Positions 18,515-27,111 are shown, counted from the stretch's first letter. The stretch: DNA of 64,000 nt from Pleomorphomonas oryzae DSM 16300 (GCF_000422965.1 NZ_AUHB01000001.1:372001-436000); one strand, 5' to 3'. Notes: generated by a model not told the origin, from the sequence alone. A program made the numbers and translations.

Positions 18515-19848
18515 GCAAAGCCGGCCTCGGATATTCCGAGTGCGGTCACTTCACCACCCAGCACGACGGGCAACACAGTGCGTAAAAGGCGTTGACCGAA
18601 GCCGCTGACTTCGATCGACGGCGTCCCATACATCCGCCAATCGAGGCGGAAAGCCCCGTCCGGCAGCAAAGACCACGATACCAGGACCCGGTGTGGCGGC
18701 TGCTCGGCGGCGGCGGCGGCAGAAACCAGTTCGTGGGCGCCGAGCATCACATTCTGTGCAACGTCAGGCCCAAGAAGCACTCGCGGCCCATCGAGTTCGA
18801 CCTTGATATGCGTCGTGCGCTCGACATCGGCCCAGGCTCGGGTCACCACCTCGTCGAGCAGGATGCCGCGCCAGCCATTTTGCACCAGAAGCTCGTGGGC
18901 AGACGACAACGCGAGCAACCGACCGCCAAAGGGCGCCAGAAAACCGCTGGCTTCGGGGCACCCTTCGGCACTCTGTCGGGCGATGCCCTGCACCACGGCC
19001 AGCAGATTTTTGGAACGGTGGGTCAACTCACGCAGGATGTCGCGCATCTCACGCTCGTGTTCCTTGTAGCGGGACACATCGATGGCCGCCGTCAGGATGC
19101 CGGTGACCTCTCCGTTCGCCTTCACGGGCTCGACGAAGCCTTCGAACCAGCGCTGCTGTCCTCTGAGAACGAAAGAAATCTCGAAGCGCTCGGCCGCGCC
19201 GCTCGCAAGGACACGTCGCCCGATGCTGGCAAACTCTGCCGCTTCGACCGGAGGCAAGAAGTCGCTCGGCCGGTGCCCTAGAACATCAGCTTGGGTGAGG
19301 GGGCGCGGCGGATTGTGAGTCCAGGTGAAGACGAGATCGGTATCGAGTTCCAAGATGGAAATGTCGGAACCGTCCAAAGCCATTTCAAACCGATGCCGGA
19401 CCGTTTCGAGTTCCGCCGTTCGCCCGGCGACGCGCGTTTCGAGATCACGGTTGAGATCGCTCAGCTGGTCGATCAGTCGCCTGTTCGCGGACTGCCCTTC
19501 CATCAGTAAGGCATTGGCGTAATTGGCCTCCTGACGCGTCGGCTGACCGACAAGCCGCGGAATCATCGGCCACACGGCGATGCCGACCACGAAGGCGACG
19601 ACGGCGGTCACCGCTTCCACCAAAACAAAAATGCCGCTCTCAGTCACTCCTGGAAGCAACCGACCGATCGCACCAACCGCTATCGCCAAGACGAACACAC
19701 ACAGAAGGGCTGATGTGCCCAACAAGCCACCCTTGCGGTGGCGCATACGGAAAAGATAGGTCAGAAGGCCCGCTGACACGGAAGCGCAGGCGGCAACGGT
19801 CATGACCCTCGCCAGCGTTTTGAGTGTCTCGAGGTCTTCAGGCTGCAC
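18457..19848 (-). CDS. Membrane HWE-type sensor kinase next to phyR, with degenerate ATP-binding domain
   Basis: A 463-residue protein: three N-terminal hydrophobic segments, a coiled stretch, a PAS-like domain with ISILELDTDLVFTWTHNP, then the phospho-acceptor helix RELTHRSKNLLAVVQGIARQ (His277). The catalytic part looks broken. The N-box reads HELVSAAAAAEQ where the family has HELxTNAxKYG, so the magnesium-binding Asn is Ala. The expected glycine-rich ATP-lid motif is replaced by WRMYGTPSI; GFGQRLL remains. GTG at 19848 has GGAGG five bases away; a TTG at 19902 gives 481 residues. The place beside phyR matches PhyP/PhyK-type stress regulators. It may act as a phosphatase or scaffold rather than a kinase (inference). 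Confidence 0.85.
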   Translation of the reverse strand: MQPEDLETLKTLARVMTVAACASVSAGLLTYLFRMRHRKGGLLGTSALLCVFVLAIAVGAIGRLLPGVTESGIFVLVEAVTAVVAFVVGIAVWPMIPRLVGQPTRQEANYANALLMEGQSANRRLIDQLSDLNRDLETRVAGRTAELETVRHRFEMALDGSDISILELDTDLVFTWTHNPPRPLTQADVLGHRPSDFLPPVEAAEFASIGRRVLASGAAERFEISFVLRGQQRWFEGFVEPVKANGEVTGILTAAIDVSRYKEHEREMRDILRELTHRSKNLLAVVQGIARQSAEGCPEASGFLAPFGGRLLALSSAHELLVQNGWRGILLDEVVTRAWADVERTTHIKVELDGPRVLLGPDVAQNVMLGAHELVSAAAAAEQPPHRVLVSWSLLPDGAFRLDWRMYGTPSIEVSGFGQRLLRTVLPVVLGGEVTALGISEAGFAYGLRGRIGPQLRLAQQSA

Positions 19849-19905
19849 CTTGCCCTCCGCGTCAAACTGCCGACGTTCAGGAAGTACCGGTGGCCGGCCC
19901 AACCG

Positions 19906-20706
19906 TCACACGTTGTCCTTCAGCCGCAACGAGGCGACCTTGTCGAAGAACAACGCCTGGGAAATGACCGCCTTTACCATTTCCTCGCGGAATGGCTTGG
20001 CAATCAGGAAGGTCGGCTCGGGCCGCTCGCCCGTCAGCAGCGACTCCGGATAAGCCGTGATGAAAATGACCGGCACCTCGAAACTGGTGAGAATATCGTT
20101 GACGGCATCGAGCCCGGACGAGCCATCGGCAAGGCGAATGTCGGCGAGGATCAGGCCGGGACGCTCCTGGTTGGCCATGGCCACTGCTTCGTCACGGGTG
20201 CGTGCGTTGCCAACCACGGTATGGCCGAGCCCCTCGACAAGCCCCTCAAGATCCATGGCGATCAGCGGTTCGTCCTCAATGACAAGAACACGCGAAGCGA
20301 CCTGCTCGCCGATCTGACGCGCCGCCTCGGACAACAAGGCCGAGAAAGCTTCGGGGCCAACATCGAGGATACGCGAAGCGTCAAAGGGGGAGAAACCCTC
20401 CATCGCAGTCAGCAAAAATGCCTGACGAGGCAGCGGGGTAATGGCATCAAGTCGACGATCAGCGGCCGGTCGATCCTCCTCGTCCAACCGCATATAATTC
20501 ATCGGGTTGGCGTTCCAGACCGAAGAGAACAATTTATAAACGGCAAGACGCGGGTCGAGCGTTTTGTCAAAGCCATCCGGGTCGGCCACCAAGTGTTCGA
20601 GCATTGCCACGACATGACTGTCGCCGCTCGCCTGGCTACCGCTCAATGCCCGCGCATAGCGGCGAAGGAGGGGAAGCTGCGGCGCGATCAGGGACGTGAG
20701 AGACAT
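19906..20706 (-). CDS. phyR: General stress response regulator PhyR (sigma-like domain plus receiver)
   Basis: A 266-residue anti-anti-sigma factor. The N-terminal ECF-sigma-like domain (about residues 1-120) starts SLIAPQLPLLRRYARALSGS and mimics EcfG. The C-terminal receiver reads VLVIEDEPLIAMDLEGLVEG, with phospho-acceptor Asp in LILADIRLADGSSG, the FATGUY-type motif IFITAYPESLL and Lys in LIAKPF. When phosphorylated, PhyR binds NepR and frees EcfG. The ATG at 20706 is preferred to an in-frame start at 20721. It is divergent from nepR-ecfG and has its own EcfG-type promoter. Confidence 0.96.
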   Translation of the reverse strand: MSLTSLIAPQLPLLRRYARALSGSQASGDSHVVAMLEHLVADPDGFDKTLDPRLAVYKLFSSVWNANPMNYMRLDEEDRPAADRRLDAITPLPRQAFLLTAMEGFSPFDASRILDVGPEAFSALLSEAARQIGEQVASRVLVIEDEPLIAMDLEGLVEGLGHTVVGNARTRDEAVAMANQERPGLILADIRLADGSSGLDAVNDILTSFEVPVIFITAYPESLLTGERPEPTFLIAKPFREEMVKAVISQALFFDKVASLRLKDNV

Positions 20707-20763
20707 GGGAAGCCTTTCCAACGCTTAAGCGAGCGATACAATATAAAATGCTGTCCTGCGTGA

Positions 20764-20788
20764 AACGCCCGAGAAGATGGTCGGTTCC
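20764..20788 (-). promoter_or_regulatory. EcfG-type promoter of phyR
   Basis: On the minus strand GGAAC (20788-20784), a 16-base spacer and CGTT (20767-20764) match the EcfG consensus GGAAC-N16/17-CGTT exactly. The -10 element lies 57 bp upstream of the phyR ATG, so EcfG probably activates its own activator. Confidence 0.85.
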
Positions 20789-20818
20789 CTTTCCTGCTGA
20801 TTATTTTTCGGCACCCTC

Positions 20819-20843
20819 GGAACCGGAAGCTGCGGCAAGCGTT
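20819..20843 (+). promoter_or_regulatory. EcfG-type promoter of nepR-ecfG
   Basis: GGAAC at 20819-20823, a 16-base spacer and CGTT at 20840-20843 match the EcfG consensus. The -10 element lies about 82 bp before nepR. Together with the phyR site it makes a divergent, autoregulated promoter pair. Confidence 0.85.
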
Positions 20844-20925
20844 GCGTTCAAGATGGACATTTGCAGCCTTCGCCGCATTCTCGTCGATAGGACTGTTGTC
20901 TTGGAGTCGTCCTGAAAGAGCCGCC

Positions 20926-21144
20926 ATGTCAGACAAGAAAGTACCGCCCGAGCGTCCTGCCCTGGAACCACCAATTCAAGCGCATCTCGGCGACCAACTT
21001 AAAAAACTATACGGTTCGATCTTATCCGAGCCGATCCCCGAGAAACTCACATCGCTGCTCGACCAGCTCGAAAAGGCGGAAAGAGCCGAGCGAAAGGAGC
21101 GAGAAGGCCTGTCAGGAATCGCCGAAGGGAGTGGCGATCAATGA
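20926..21144 (+). CDS. nepR: Anti-sigma factor NepR
   Basis: A 72-residue protein that holds EcfG inactive until phospho-PhyR captures it. The core QLKKLYGSILSEPIPEKL followed by LLDQLEKAE is the two-helix NepR signature. ATG at 20926 follows GAAAGAG; an in-frame start at 20842 lies on the EcfG -10 element and would be untranscribed from that promoter. The TGA overlaps the ecfG ATG. Confidence 0.95.
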   Translation: MSDKKVPPERPALEPPIQAHLGDQLKKLYGSILSEPIPEKLTSLLDQLEKAERAERKEREGLSGIAEGSGDQ

Positions 21145-21644
21145 CAGCCATCGCGGCGTTCAAATCCGCTCTGCTGGCAGAGCTCCCGTCGTTACGCGCC
21201 TTTGCGATTTCGCTCTCCGGCAGCCACGACCACGCCGACGATCTCGTACAGGAAACAGTGATGAAGGCTTGGGGAGCGCATGCCAGCTTCATCCCGGGTA
21301 CCAGTTTGAGAGCCTGGCTGTTCACCATCATGCGCAACACCTATTTCAGCCAATACCGTAAGGCGCGGCGTGAGGTCCAGGACACCGACGGCGAAGCAGC
21401 GGCCCGTCTGGTCTCGGCACCCGCCCAAGATGGCCATCTCGACCTTGCCGATTTCCGTGTCGCGCTGGACAAGCTGCCGGACGACCAGCGCGAAGCACTG
21501 ATTCTGGTGGGAGCGTCGGGCTTTTCTTGCGAAGAGGCCGCCGAGATCTGCGGCTGCGCGGTTGGTACCATCAAGAGCCGCGTCAACCGGGCCCGTCAGA
21601 AGCTACTGCAAATGATGGCGCTTCAAAGCGCCGCCGATCTCTAG
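21141..21644 (+). CDS. ecfG: General stress response ECF sigma factor EcfG
   Basis: A 167-residue ECF sigma factor. Region 2 contains DLVQETVMKAWGAHASFIPG and LRAWLFTIMRNTYFSQYRK; region 4 contains LPDDQREALILVGASGFSCE and GTIKSRVNRARQKLL, the -35 recognition helix. It directs transcription from GGAAC...CGTT promoters, six of which are seen in this window. Translation is coupled to nepR by an ATGA overlap. A rho-independent terminator follows. Confidence 0.96.
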   Translation: MTAIAAFKSALLAELPSLRAFAISLSGSHDHADDLVQETVMKAWGAHASFIPGTSLRAWLFTIMRNTYFSQYRKARREVQDTDGEAAARLVSAPAQDGHLDLADFRVALDKLPDDQREALILVGASGFSCEEAAEICGCAVGTIKSRVNRARQKLLQMMALQSAADL

Positions 21645-21673
21645 CGACTTATTTTCCCATTTTGAAAGGCATT

Positions 21674-21704
21674 GGCCGGCGCGCTTCGTGCGCCGGTCCT
21701 TTTT
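21674..21704 (+). terminator. Rho-independent terminator of nepR-ecfG
   Basis: CCGGCGC (21676-21682) pairs with GCGCCGG (21690-21696), extended by outer G-C and G-U pairs around a UUCG-containing loop, followed by CCTTTTT. It lies 30 bp after ecfG. Confidence 0.85.
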
Positions 21705-21714
21705 ACATGGAAAA

Positions 21715-22779
21715 TTATGACGGAAGCGGCGCCCGGTTATCGACCTTGAATTCGCTGCGGATGGTTCGGGCAATCAGTAGAAGCGGGACGGCCAGCACCG
21801 CGCCAAAGGCGCCCCACATCCAGGTCCAGAAAATGATCGATACAAAGACCAGAAAGGGGTTTATCTCGAAACGGCGTCCCAGAACTGCGGGAATAACGGC
21901 ATTTTCGCAGACCAGATGAACGAGCATGAAAGCGCCCACCGGCCAAAGGACGGAAAAAAGGCCGTAGTCGAGCACCAGCCCACCCGAAGCGATGGCCAGT
22001 AACACGACGGCCGGCCCGAGAAACGGCACGAAGCTCATGGCGAAGGCGAACAAGCCCCAAAGGACCGGCGCCGGAAAACCTGCAACGAAGGCAATCAAGC
22101 CGGTGGTCAGACCGACGCCAGCATAGATAACTGATGTCGTCCCGAAATAGTGGGTCAGCGACGCTTCCGTCGCGTTGAAGATGCGGATGGCGGCCAGGCG
22201 CTCGTCGCGGCCCACGAAGGCCAGGATGGACTGTCGCCTGAGCTGTGCCCGGCCAGCCACATAAAATACGAGGGTCGCAAGAAAGATCAGAAATTCGCCG
22301 AAGGCCGGCGTCAATCCGCCCAGAAAGCTAGCGACCAGGCCGAGGTCCAGCGATCCCAACATCTTCTCCAGGCTGGCGACCCCTCCGTTCGGACCTATGG
22401 TACCGCCGGTGAGGCGTGCCTGGAGCGTGGTAAAGGGCGTGAGCAAATCTCCGACAGCCACGGCAAGGCGTGGCAACACCTGGGGCAGACGTTCAACCAG
22501 CGTCGAAATCGGCTCGGCGATCGCTTCGATCAGCAAGAACATACCGAGACCCAGCACGGCTGTCAGCGCAAGGCCAGCCACCATCGGTGAGATTCCGATG
22601 CGCTGGCCACGATCGCCCACATGAGCAATGACGCTGCCGACGATGATTGCTGCGACCATAGGGACGACCATGGTGGCGGCGGCGTGCAAAACCACGAGCA
22701 GCGCCAACAAGAACAAGCCGATCGTCGACAGTTCATTGAGCGTTCGGCGTGTCTCTGACCACCCGTTATCCTCCGGCAC
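21715..22779 (-). CDS. AI-2E family transporter (PerM/UPF0118)
   Basis: A 354-residue polytopic membrane protein. The hydrophobic pattern (a pair of helices, a long amphipathic segment with LVERLPQVLPRLAVAVGDLL, then a C-terminal cluster) and FAFAMSFVPFLGPAVVLLAI followed by PVGAFMLVHLVCENAVIPAVLG match the AI-2E/PerM exporter family. GTG at 22779 has GGAGGA seven bases upstream; a TTG at 22836 would add 19 residues. The family exports varied solutes, and the substrate here is unknown. It converges on nepR-ecfG. Confidence 0.9.
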   Translation of the reverse strand: MPEDNGWSETRRTLNELSTIGLFLLALLVVLHAAATMVVPMVAAIIVGSVIAHVGDRGQRIGISPMVAGLALTAVLGLGMFLLIEAIAEPISTLVERLPQVLPRLAVAVGDLLTPFTTLQARLTGGTIGPNGGVASLEKMLGSLDLGLVASFLGGLTPAFGEFLIFLATLVFYVAGRAQLRRQSILAFVGRDERLAAIRIFNATEASLTHYFGTTSVIYAGVGLTTGLIAFVAGFPAPVLWGLFAFAMSFVPFLGPAVVLLAIASGGLVLDYGLFSVLWPVGAFMLVHLVCENAVIPAVLGRRFEINPFLVFVSIIFWTWMWGAFGAVLAVPLLLIARTIRSEFKVDNRAPLPS

Positions 22780-22941
22780 AGGTCGTTCCTCCGGTCGCGA
22801 CCGGTCGAATGGCGTCCGGCGAACGATGTATTTCAAGGTGGCGCTCCGTCACAAAGCGCCACATCCAGGGGGACGCAACGCATATCCCTGACCAATGCGC
22901 CAGAGGCTCTATGGTTCCGCGCGCCTGGTCGGCGATCAGGT

Positions 22942-22966
22942 GGAACCCGAAACAACATGCGGCGTT
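22942..22966 (+). promoter_or_regulatory. EcfG-type promoter of the DUF883 gene
   Basis: GGAAC at 22942-22946, a 16-base spacer and CGTT at 22963-22966. The -10 element is 87 bp before the DUF883 gene start, a normal leader length. Confidence 0.8.
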
Positions 22967-23053
22967 GTCTGAACAGATGCCCGTTTGGAGCAGGCGGTCC
23001 AATGCCCGTCCGATCCAAACTCTTCGATCAATGAAGAAGAAAGGACAAAGCTG

Positions 23054-23572
23054 ATGCTAACTCCTGAGTCCTCTACTCCCAAAACCGGCCCAGGCGCGGC
23101 CGACAAGATCAAGAAAAACTTAGGCGCGGCGTCGTCGGCGGCAAGGACTGCCGCTTCGGACGCGGCGGACGAGGTTCGTGAGGACCTGGGTCAATCGGGC
23201 GCCAGAGTCGTCGCCGAAAATGCCAGGAAAATTAAAGAGGACATAGGCACTGCCGGCAGCGAGTTGGCTGGCAAGGCTGGTGATGTGGCAACAGCGGCGC
23301 AGGAGGCGCTTTCCGAAATGAAGAAAATCATCGATGAATTCGCAGCCAAGACCGGCGCAAAGGCCTCGGAAGCAGTTGAAACGGTCAAGGCGACAGGTTC
23401 CGATACCGCCGATCATATCGGTGCGGCCCTCAGTGGTGCCAGCTCCCTTGGCAGAGAGGGCATGGACGGCATCGCCGAAGCGGCAGCCAAGCGTCCGGTA
23501 ACGGCGATGGCAATCGCCTTGGGCGTCGGCCTGCTTCTCGGCCTCGCCTCGCGTGGCAGTTCCCGCGCATGA
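23054..23572 (+). CDS. DUF883 (ElaB/YqjD-like) membrane-anchored stress protein
   Basis: A 172-residue alanine-, lysine- and glutamate-rich helical protein. Residues 1-145 are a long charged amphipathic region with repeats such as ARTAASDAADEVREDLG. The C-terminus has RPVTAMAIALGVGLLLGLASR, the single hydrophobic tail of the ElaB/YqjD family, which in E. coli is linked to ribosome binding and stationary phase. AAGGA precedes the ATG at 23054. Its stop overlaps the next gene's ATG. An EcfG-type promoter makes it a likely stress-regulon member. Confidence 0.88.
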   Translation: MLTPESSTPKTGPGAADKIKKNLGAASSAARTAASDAADEVREDLGQSGARVVAENARKIKEDIGTAGSELAGKAGDVATAAQEALSEMKKIIDEFAAKTGAKASEAVETVKATGSDTADHIGAALSGASSLGREGMDGIAEAAAKRPVTAMAIALGVGLLLGLASRGSSRA

Positions 23573-23967
23573 GCATCGCGCGACTTATCGGCATCGACGT
23601 ACCCCGCCTCAGACGACGTGGCGGGGTAGCGATGGTGGCTGGGGCAATTGCGGCTGTCATGGTGACGCTGGCCGTCGCCTTTGCCGCCTTTGCCGGTTAC
23701 ATCGCGCTCGCCCGACGCTTCGATATGGAAACTGCGGCTCTTATCGTCGCAGGCGTGCTGCTGTTTATCGGACTGATCGCGTTGGTGATCGCCCGGCAAA
23801 TGCTCAAGCGCGCGCGACGCGAAATGAGGGCGGCTGTTTCTTCAAGTGCCATCATGGCCTTTGCGCCCACTGCAGCATCCATGGCCGCTCGCCATACCCG
23901 CCTCGCAGCTGTCGTCGCGGCGGTCGGCATGGGCTTCTGGCTGGCCCGCAACGTCACCCGACGCTGA
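23569..23967 (+). CDS. Small membrane protein, YqjE/phage-holin-like superfamily
   Basis: A 132-residue protein with two strong hydrophobic hairpin segments (about residues 20-46 and 55-76) and a weaker third near residues 111-128, separated by a basic stretch QMLKRARREM. ATG at 23569 overlaps the DUF883 stop. In other proteobacteria DUF883-type genes are followed by YqjE-like membrane proteins, so the arrangement supports this call. Function unknown. Confidence 0.7.
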   Translation: MSIARLIGIDVPRLRRRGGVAMVAGAIAAVMVTLAVAFAAFAGYIALARRFDMETAALIVAGVLLFIGLIALVIARQMLKRARREMRAAVSSSAIMAFAPTAASMAARHTRLAAVVAAVGMGFWLARNVTRR

Positions 23968-23984
23968 GAGACAACCCAGCGAAC

Positions 23985-25040
23985 TCACCCTCCGGGAAAC
24001 TCGATGCAGACGAGCGTTCCTGGATTGAGATGGGTATAAGAGATTTCAGCTTCGAGATTGCGGGCCATCGCCCTTAACACCTTTGATCCAATACCAGTTC
24101 CCTGCGCCGGTCCTGTTCCATCCCAACCGATCCCGTCGTCCTCGACACAGACACGCAGGTGTCCGTCGCCGACCCTGTAGGACTGCACGCGTATTTCGCC
24201 GCTGGCTTCTTCGGGATAGGCGTATTTGAACGCGTTGGTCACCAGTTCGCCGACCATGACGCCAAGCGTCACCGCCTTGTCAGTCGGCAGCGAGACCGGA
24301 ATCAGATCGGTCTTGACCATGCGCAGAGCGCCGTTGCCGGCGAGCGAAGCCGACAGCTCCCCGACCAGGTGATTGAGATAGGCACCGATATCTACCTCGC
24401 CGATGTTGTCGGAGGTGTAGAGATGGCGATGCACACCGGCCACCGCAGAAATTCGGCTTTGAGTTTCCTCTAGGGCGTGGCGGGCATGGGGATCGCTGAC
24501 GGCTGAGGCTTGCATGCGTACCATGGCCGCCACCAGACCCAAAGAGTTGGCCACGCGATGGTTGACCTCCTTGAGCAGCATCTCGGCGCGGTCTCGCGCT
24601 TCCCGGATCAATTGCTGATCGCGGGCGCGAGCGGCTTTGAGCCGCCAGCGTTCGAATGCCTGCTCAATGGCGGCCGTCAGAAGATCGAAAAACTCTTCCG
24701 ACGCGTCCTTGATGACATAATCGTCGGCACCCTGTTTGAGAGCCTCTATGGCCAGTCGAGCGTCCATTGATCCGGTGACATAGACGACCGGCGGGCGAGT
24801 GCTGCGAGGCCCGATGCGGGCCAGAATATCCAGACCTGTTTCGGCCGCGAGGGTATGATCGAGGGCAATAACGTCGATGCCGCCTTCGGCGATTATCTTC
24901 ACCGCTTCATTGCCAGTGGCGACATGAACCGTCTCGTGACCCCGCCGAGCCAAAGCCTTACGGACCAATACGGCAAGGGCGATATCGTCCTCGACGTGCA
25001 GAACCTTGATGGGTTCCTTGATATCCGTACCATATGGCAA
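23985..25040 (-). CDS. Hybrid signalling protein: receiver domain fused to HWE/HisKA_2 histidine kinase
   Basis: A 351-residue soluble protein in reversed order: receiver first (about residues 10-125: VLHVEDDIALAVLVRKALAR, acceptor Asp in VIALDHTLAAETG), then the kinase. The phospho-acceptor helix reads LKEVNHRVANSLGLVAAMVR. The ATP domain is intact, with N-box GELVTNAFKYAYPE and G1 box VEDDGIGWDGTG. TTG at 25040 has GGAG ten bases upstream. It is the last gene of a three-gene signalling operon after a CHASE3 kinase and a single receiver. Phosphate input through its receiver would then control its kinase. Confidence 0.9.
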   Translation of the reverse strand: MPYGTDIKEPIKVLHVEDDIALAVLVRKALARRGHETVHVATGNEAVKIIAEGGIDVIALDHTLAAETGLDILARIGPRSTRPPVVYVTGSMDARLAIEALKQGADDYVIKDASEEFFDLLTAAIEQAFERWRLKAARARDQQLIREARDRAEMLLKEVNHRVANSLGLVAAMVRMQASAVSDPHARHALEETQSRISAVAGVHRHLYTSDNIGEVDIGAYLNHLVGELSASLAGNGALRMVKTDLIPVSLPTDKAVTLGVMVGELVTNAFKYAYPEEASGEIRVQSYRVGDGHLRVCVEDDGIGWDGTGPAQGTGIGSKVLRAMARNLEAEISYTHLNPGTLVCIEFPGG

Positions 25041-25041
25041 T

Positions 25042-25488
25042 TCAGTCTAGCTCCGGAATCTGCATGACCGACAGGAACAGGCCGAGCTGACGGATAGCGT
25101 TGGCAAAGCTTTCGTAATTCAAAGGCTTGGTGATGTAAACATTGGCGCCGAGGTCATAGCAGCGCTGTATCTCGCGTGCGTCATCGGTGGTGGTGAGGAC
25201 GATCACCGGCGTACGCCGCGTATGTTCGTTGGCCTTGAGCCGGGCCAGAATGTCGATGCCGGTCATGTCGGGCAGATTGAGATCGAGCAGAACCAGCGAT
25301 GGCCTGCCAATGGCAGCCAATCCCGAACCATCCGCCCCCAGCAGATAGGAAACCGCGCTGGTCCCGTTGCGAAAAGACAGGATTTCGTTGGTAACACCGG
25401 CGCGGCGGATGTTCTTCTCGATGAGTCGGGCGTGTCCCTCGTCATCCTCGATCATGATAATGGCCACGGGCTTGGGTTCTTTGCTCAC
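25042..25488 (-). CDS. Single-domain response regulator (receiver only)
   Basis: A 148-residue receiver of the Rcp1/CheY type without an output domain. Acidic pocket IIMIEDDEGHARLIEKNIRR, acceptor Asp in LVLLDLNLPDMTGIDIL, switch Thr in PVIVLTTTDD and Lys in VYITKPLNY are all present. GTG at 25488 overlaps the upstream kinase stop (GTGA) with GGGGAG before it. It probably shuttles phosphate from the CHASE3 kinase. Confidence 0.93.
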   Translation of the reverse strand: MSKEPKPVAIIMIEDDEGHARLIEKNIRRAGVTNEILSFRNGTSAVSYLLGADGSGLAAIGRPSLVLLDLNLPDMTGIDILARLKANEHTRRTPVIVLTTTDDAREIQRCYDLGANVYITKPLNYESFANAIRQLGLFLSVMQIPELD

Positions 25489-26993
25489 GTTTCGTTTCTC
25501 CCCATACGCAATACTAGGTCACGGGCGATCGTCACAATAAAGGTCGTTCCGGTTTCACCGTCGCTTTTCACGGATACATCTCCACCGAGCCGGCGGGCCA
25601 GCATGCGCGTATGAGCAAGGCCGATGCCATCTCCCGGCCTATCCTGCGTACCGGCACGCCGAAACAGTTCGAAAATGCGCTCGAAATCGGCCTCGGCGAT
25701 GCCTCGGCCATTGTCCTCGACCTCAAACACAGCCGACGCTCGTTCGAGGCGACCGCGAACGGTGATTTTCCCCGGGCGTTCATCCTTCAGATATTTGGTG
25801 GCGTTGTCGAGCAGATTGGTGAAGATTTGCTGCAAGGCAGACCGATCGGAAATGACGTCCGGCAGACGCCCCTCAATCCCCACCTCCGCTCCTGCCTCGG
25901 CAAATCGCTGGCGAATGGAGTCGACGCATTCGGAGACGAGGTTTTGCATGTCGAGCGGCACCGGTTCGAGCACGCGTCGGCCTGCCCGGGATAGCTTCAG
26001 GATCTCGTTGATGAGGCTATCCATGCGCTTCATCGACGACCGGATGAATCCCAGGGCCTCCGGAATCTCCTCGTCCACGGCAACCAGGGCATCCTTACGA
26101 TCTGGATCCGCAGGGTCGCCGTCGACCTTCCGGACATAACTGGTGAGCCGCTCGGTTGCCGACTCGAGTTCGGCGGTAAACCCGATGATATTGACGAGAG
26201 GCGCCCGGAGATCGTGGCTGACAATATACGCGTAGCGCTGCAGCTCGTCGTTGGTCCGCATTACCGCCTCTGTGCGTTCGCGCACCCGTGACTCCAACTC
26301 CTGATTGATATCGATGAGGTCACGCCGTGCCTCGTCGATCTGTCGGATATGACGGATCATGACCATTGTGGCGCCGGCTGTCAGGACAACGATCATGGCA
26401 ACGCCGAGACTGATCATGGTCGTCAGCATGAAGGCGGCGTCGCGCATGGCGGCGGCGCGGGCGATGCGGACCGAAGCGGCAATCTCGCGGATGGCTGCGC
26501 CCTTCTGGCGGATCTGGTCCATTATGAGCTTGCCGCGATCAAGTGCCGGAACAAGCTGCAGCTTGTCGACTTGACCCGACCGGAAAGCAGCCAGATTTTG
26601 GCTGATAAGATCCAGTCTATCCTGGCCGAGTCTGATGAGCTCTTCCACCGACTGAGGTGCGATCGCCTTACCTTCGTCGACTTCGGCAGCCCGAAGCCGT
26701 AGATCGGCCGTGTCCTTTGCAAGTTGGCCGAGAGCATCCTCATATGGCTGGAGATATGCCTCTTTGCCGGTGATGATAAAGCCACGCTGGGCTGTCTCCG
26801 CATCGACCAGGTCAGAAATGAATTCCAGCACCAGCCGATCGACACGAGCTGCCTTCAATGATTCCGTCGCATGCAATTGAGAGCGGGAAGAAAAAATGAA
26901 AGCGGCCGAGACGATCATCAGTAAAACGATCGCCCCGCCCGCCAAAAGAAGGAGATTATAGCCGACGAACCGGCGTCCACCCGATCTCAGCAT
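25485..26993 (-). CDS. CHASE3-domain membrane histidine kinase
   Basis: About 502 residues. The first helix (LLLLAGGAIVLLMIVSAAFI) and a second near residue 190 bracket a periplasmic CHASE3 domain with FISDLVDAETAQRGFIITGK. A coiled coil leads to HisKA (YAYIVSHDLRAPLVNIIGFT) and an intact HATPase (TNLLDNATKYLKD, VEDNGRGIAE, GDGIGLAHTRML). ATG at 26993 has GGGGAG ten bases upstream; TTG at 27029 is the longer alternative. It is the sensor of the three-gene phosphorelay; the stimulus is unknown. Confidence 0.93.
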   Translation of the reverse strand: MLRSGGRRFVGYNLLLLAGGAIVLLMIVSAAFIFSSRSQLHATESLKAARVDRLVLEFISDLVDAETAQRGFIITGKEAYLQPYEDALGQLAKDTADLRLRAAEVDEGKAIAPQSVEELIRLGQDRLDLISQNLAAFRSGQVDKLQLVPALDRGKLIMDQIRQKGAAIREIAASVRIARAAAMRDAAFMLTTMISLGVAMIVVLTAGATMVMIRHIRQIDEARRDLIDINQELESRVRERTEAVMRTNDELQRYAYIVSHDLRAPLVNIIGFTAELESATERLTSYVRKVDGDPADPDRKDALVAVDEEIPEALGFIRSSMKRMDSLINEILKLSRAGRRVLEPVPLDMQNLVSECVDSIRQRFAEAGAEVGIEGRLPDVISDRSALQQIFTNLLDNATKYLKDERPGKITVRGRLERASAVFEVEDNGRGIAEADFERIFELFRRAGTQDRPGDGIGLAHTRMLARRLGGDVSVKSDGETGTTFIVTIARDLVLRMGRNET

Positions 26994-27111
26994 CTCCCGA
27001 CTTCTCCCCGCTCGCCCCGAAAGTTCCAACGCATTCTGCCTGCGAACCGGGAAACTGCAAGCTTCATCCTACTGAAAGCTCCAACAAGAGACACACTGAG
27101 CATACCCACCG

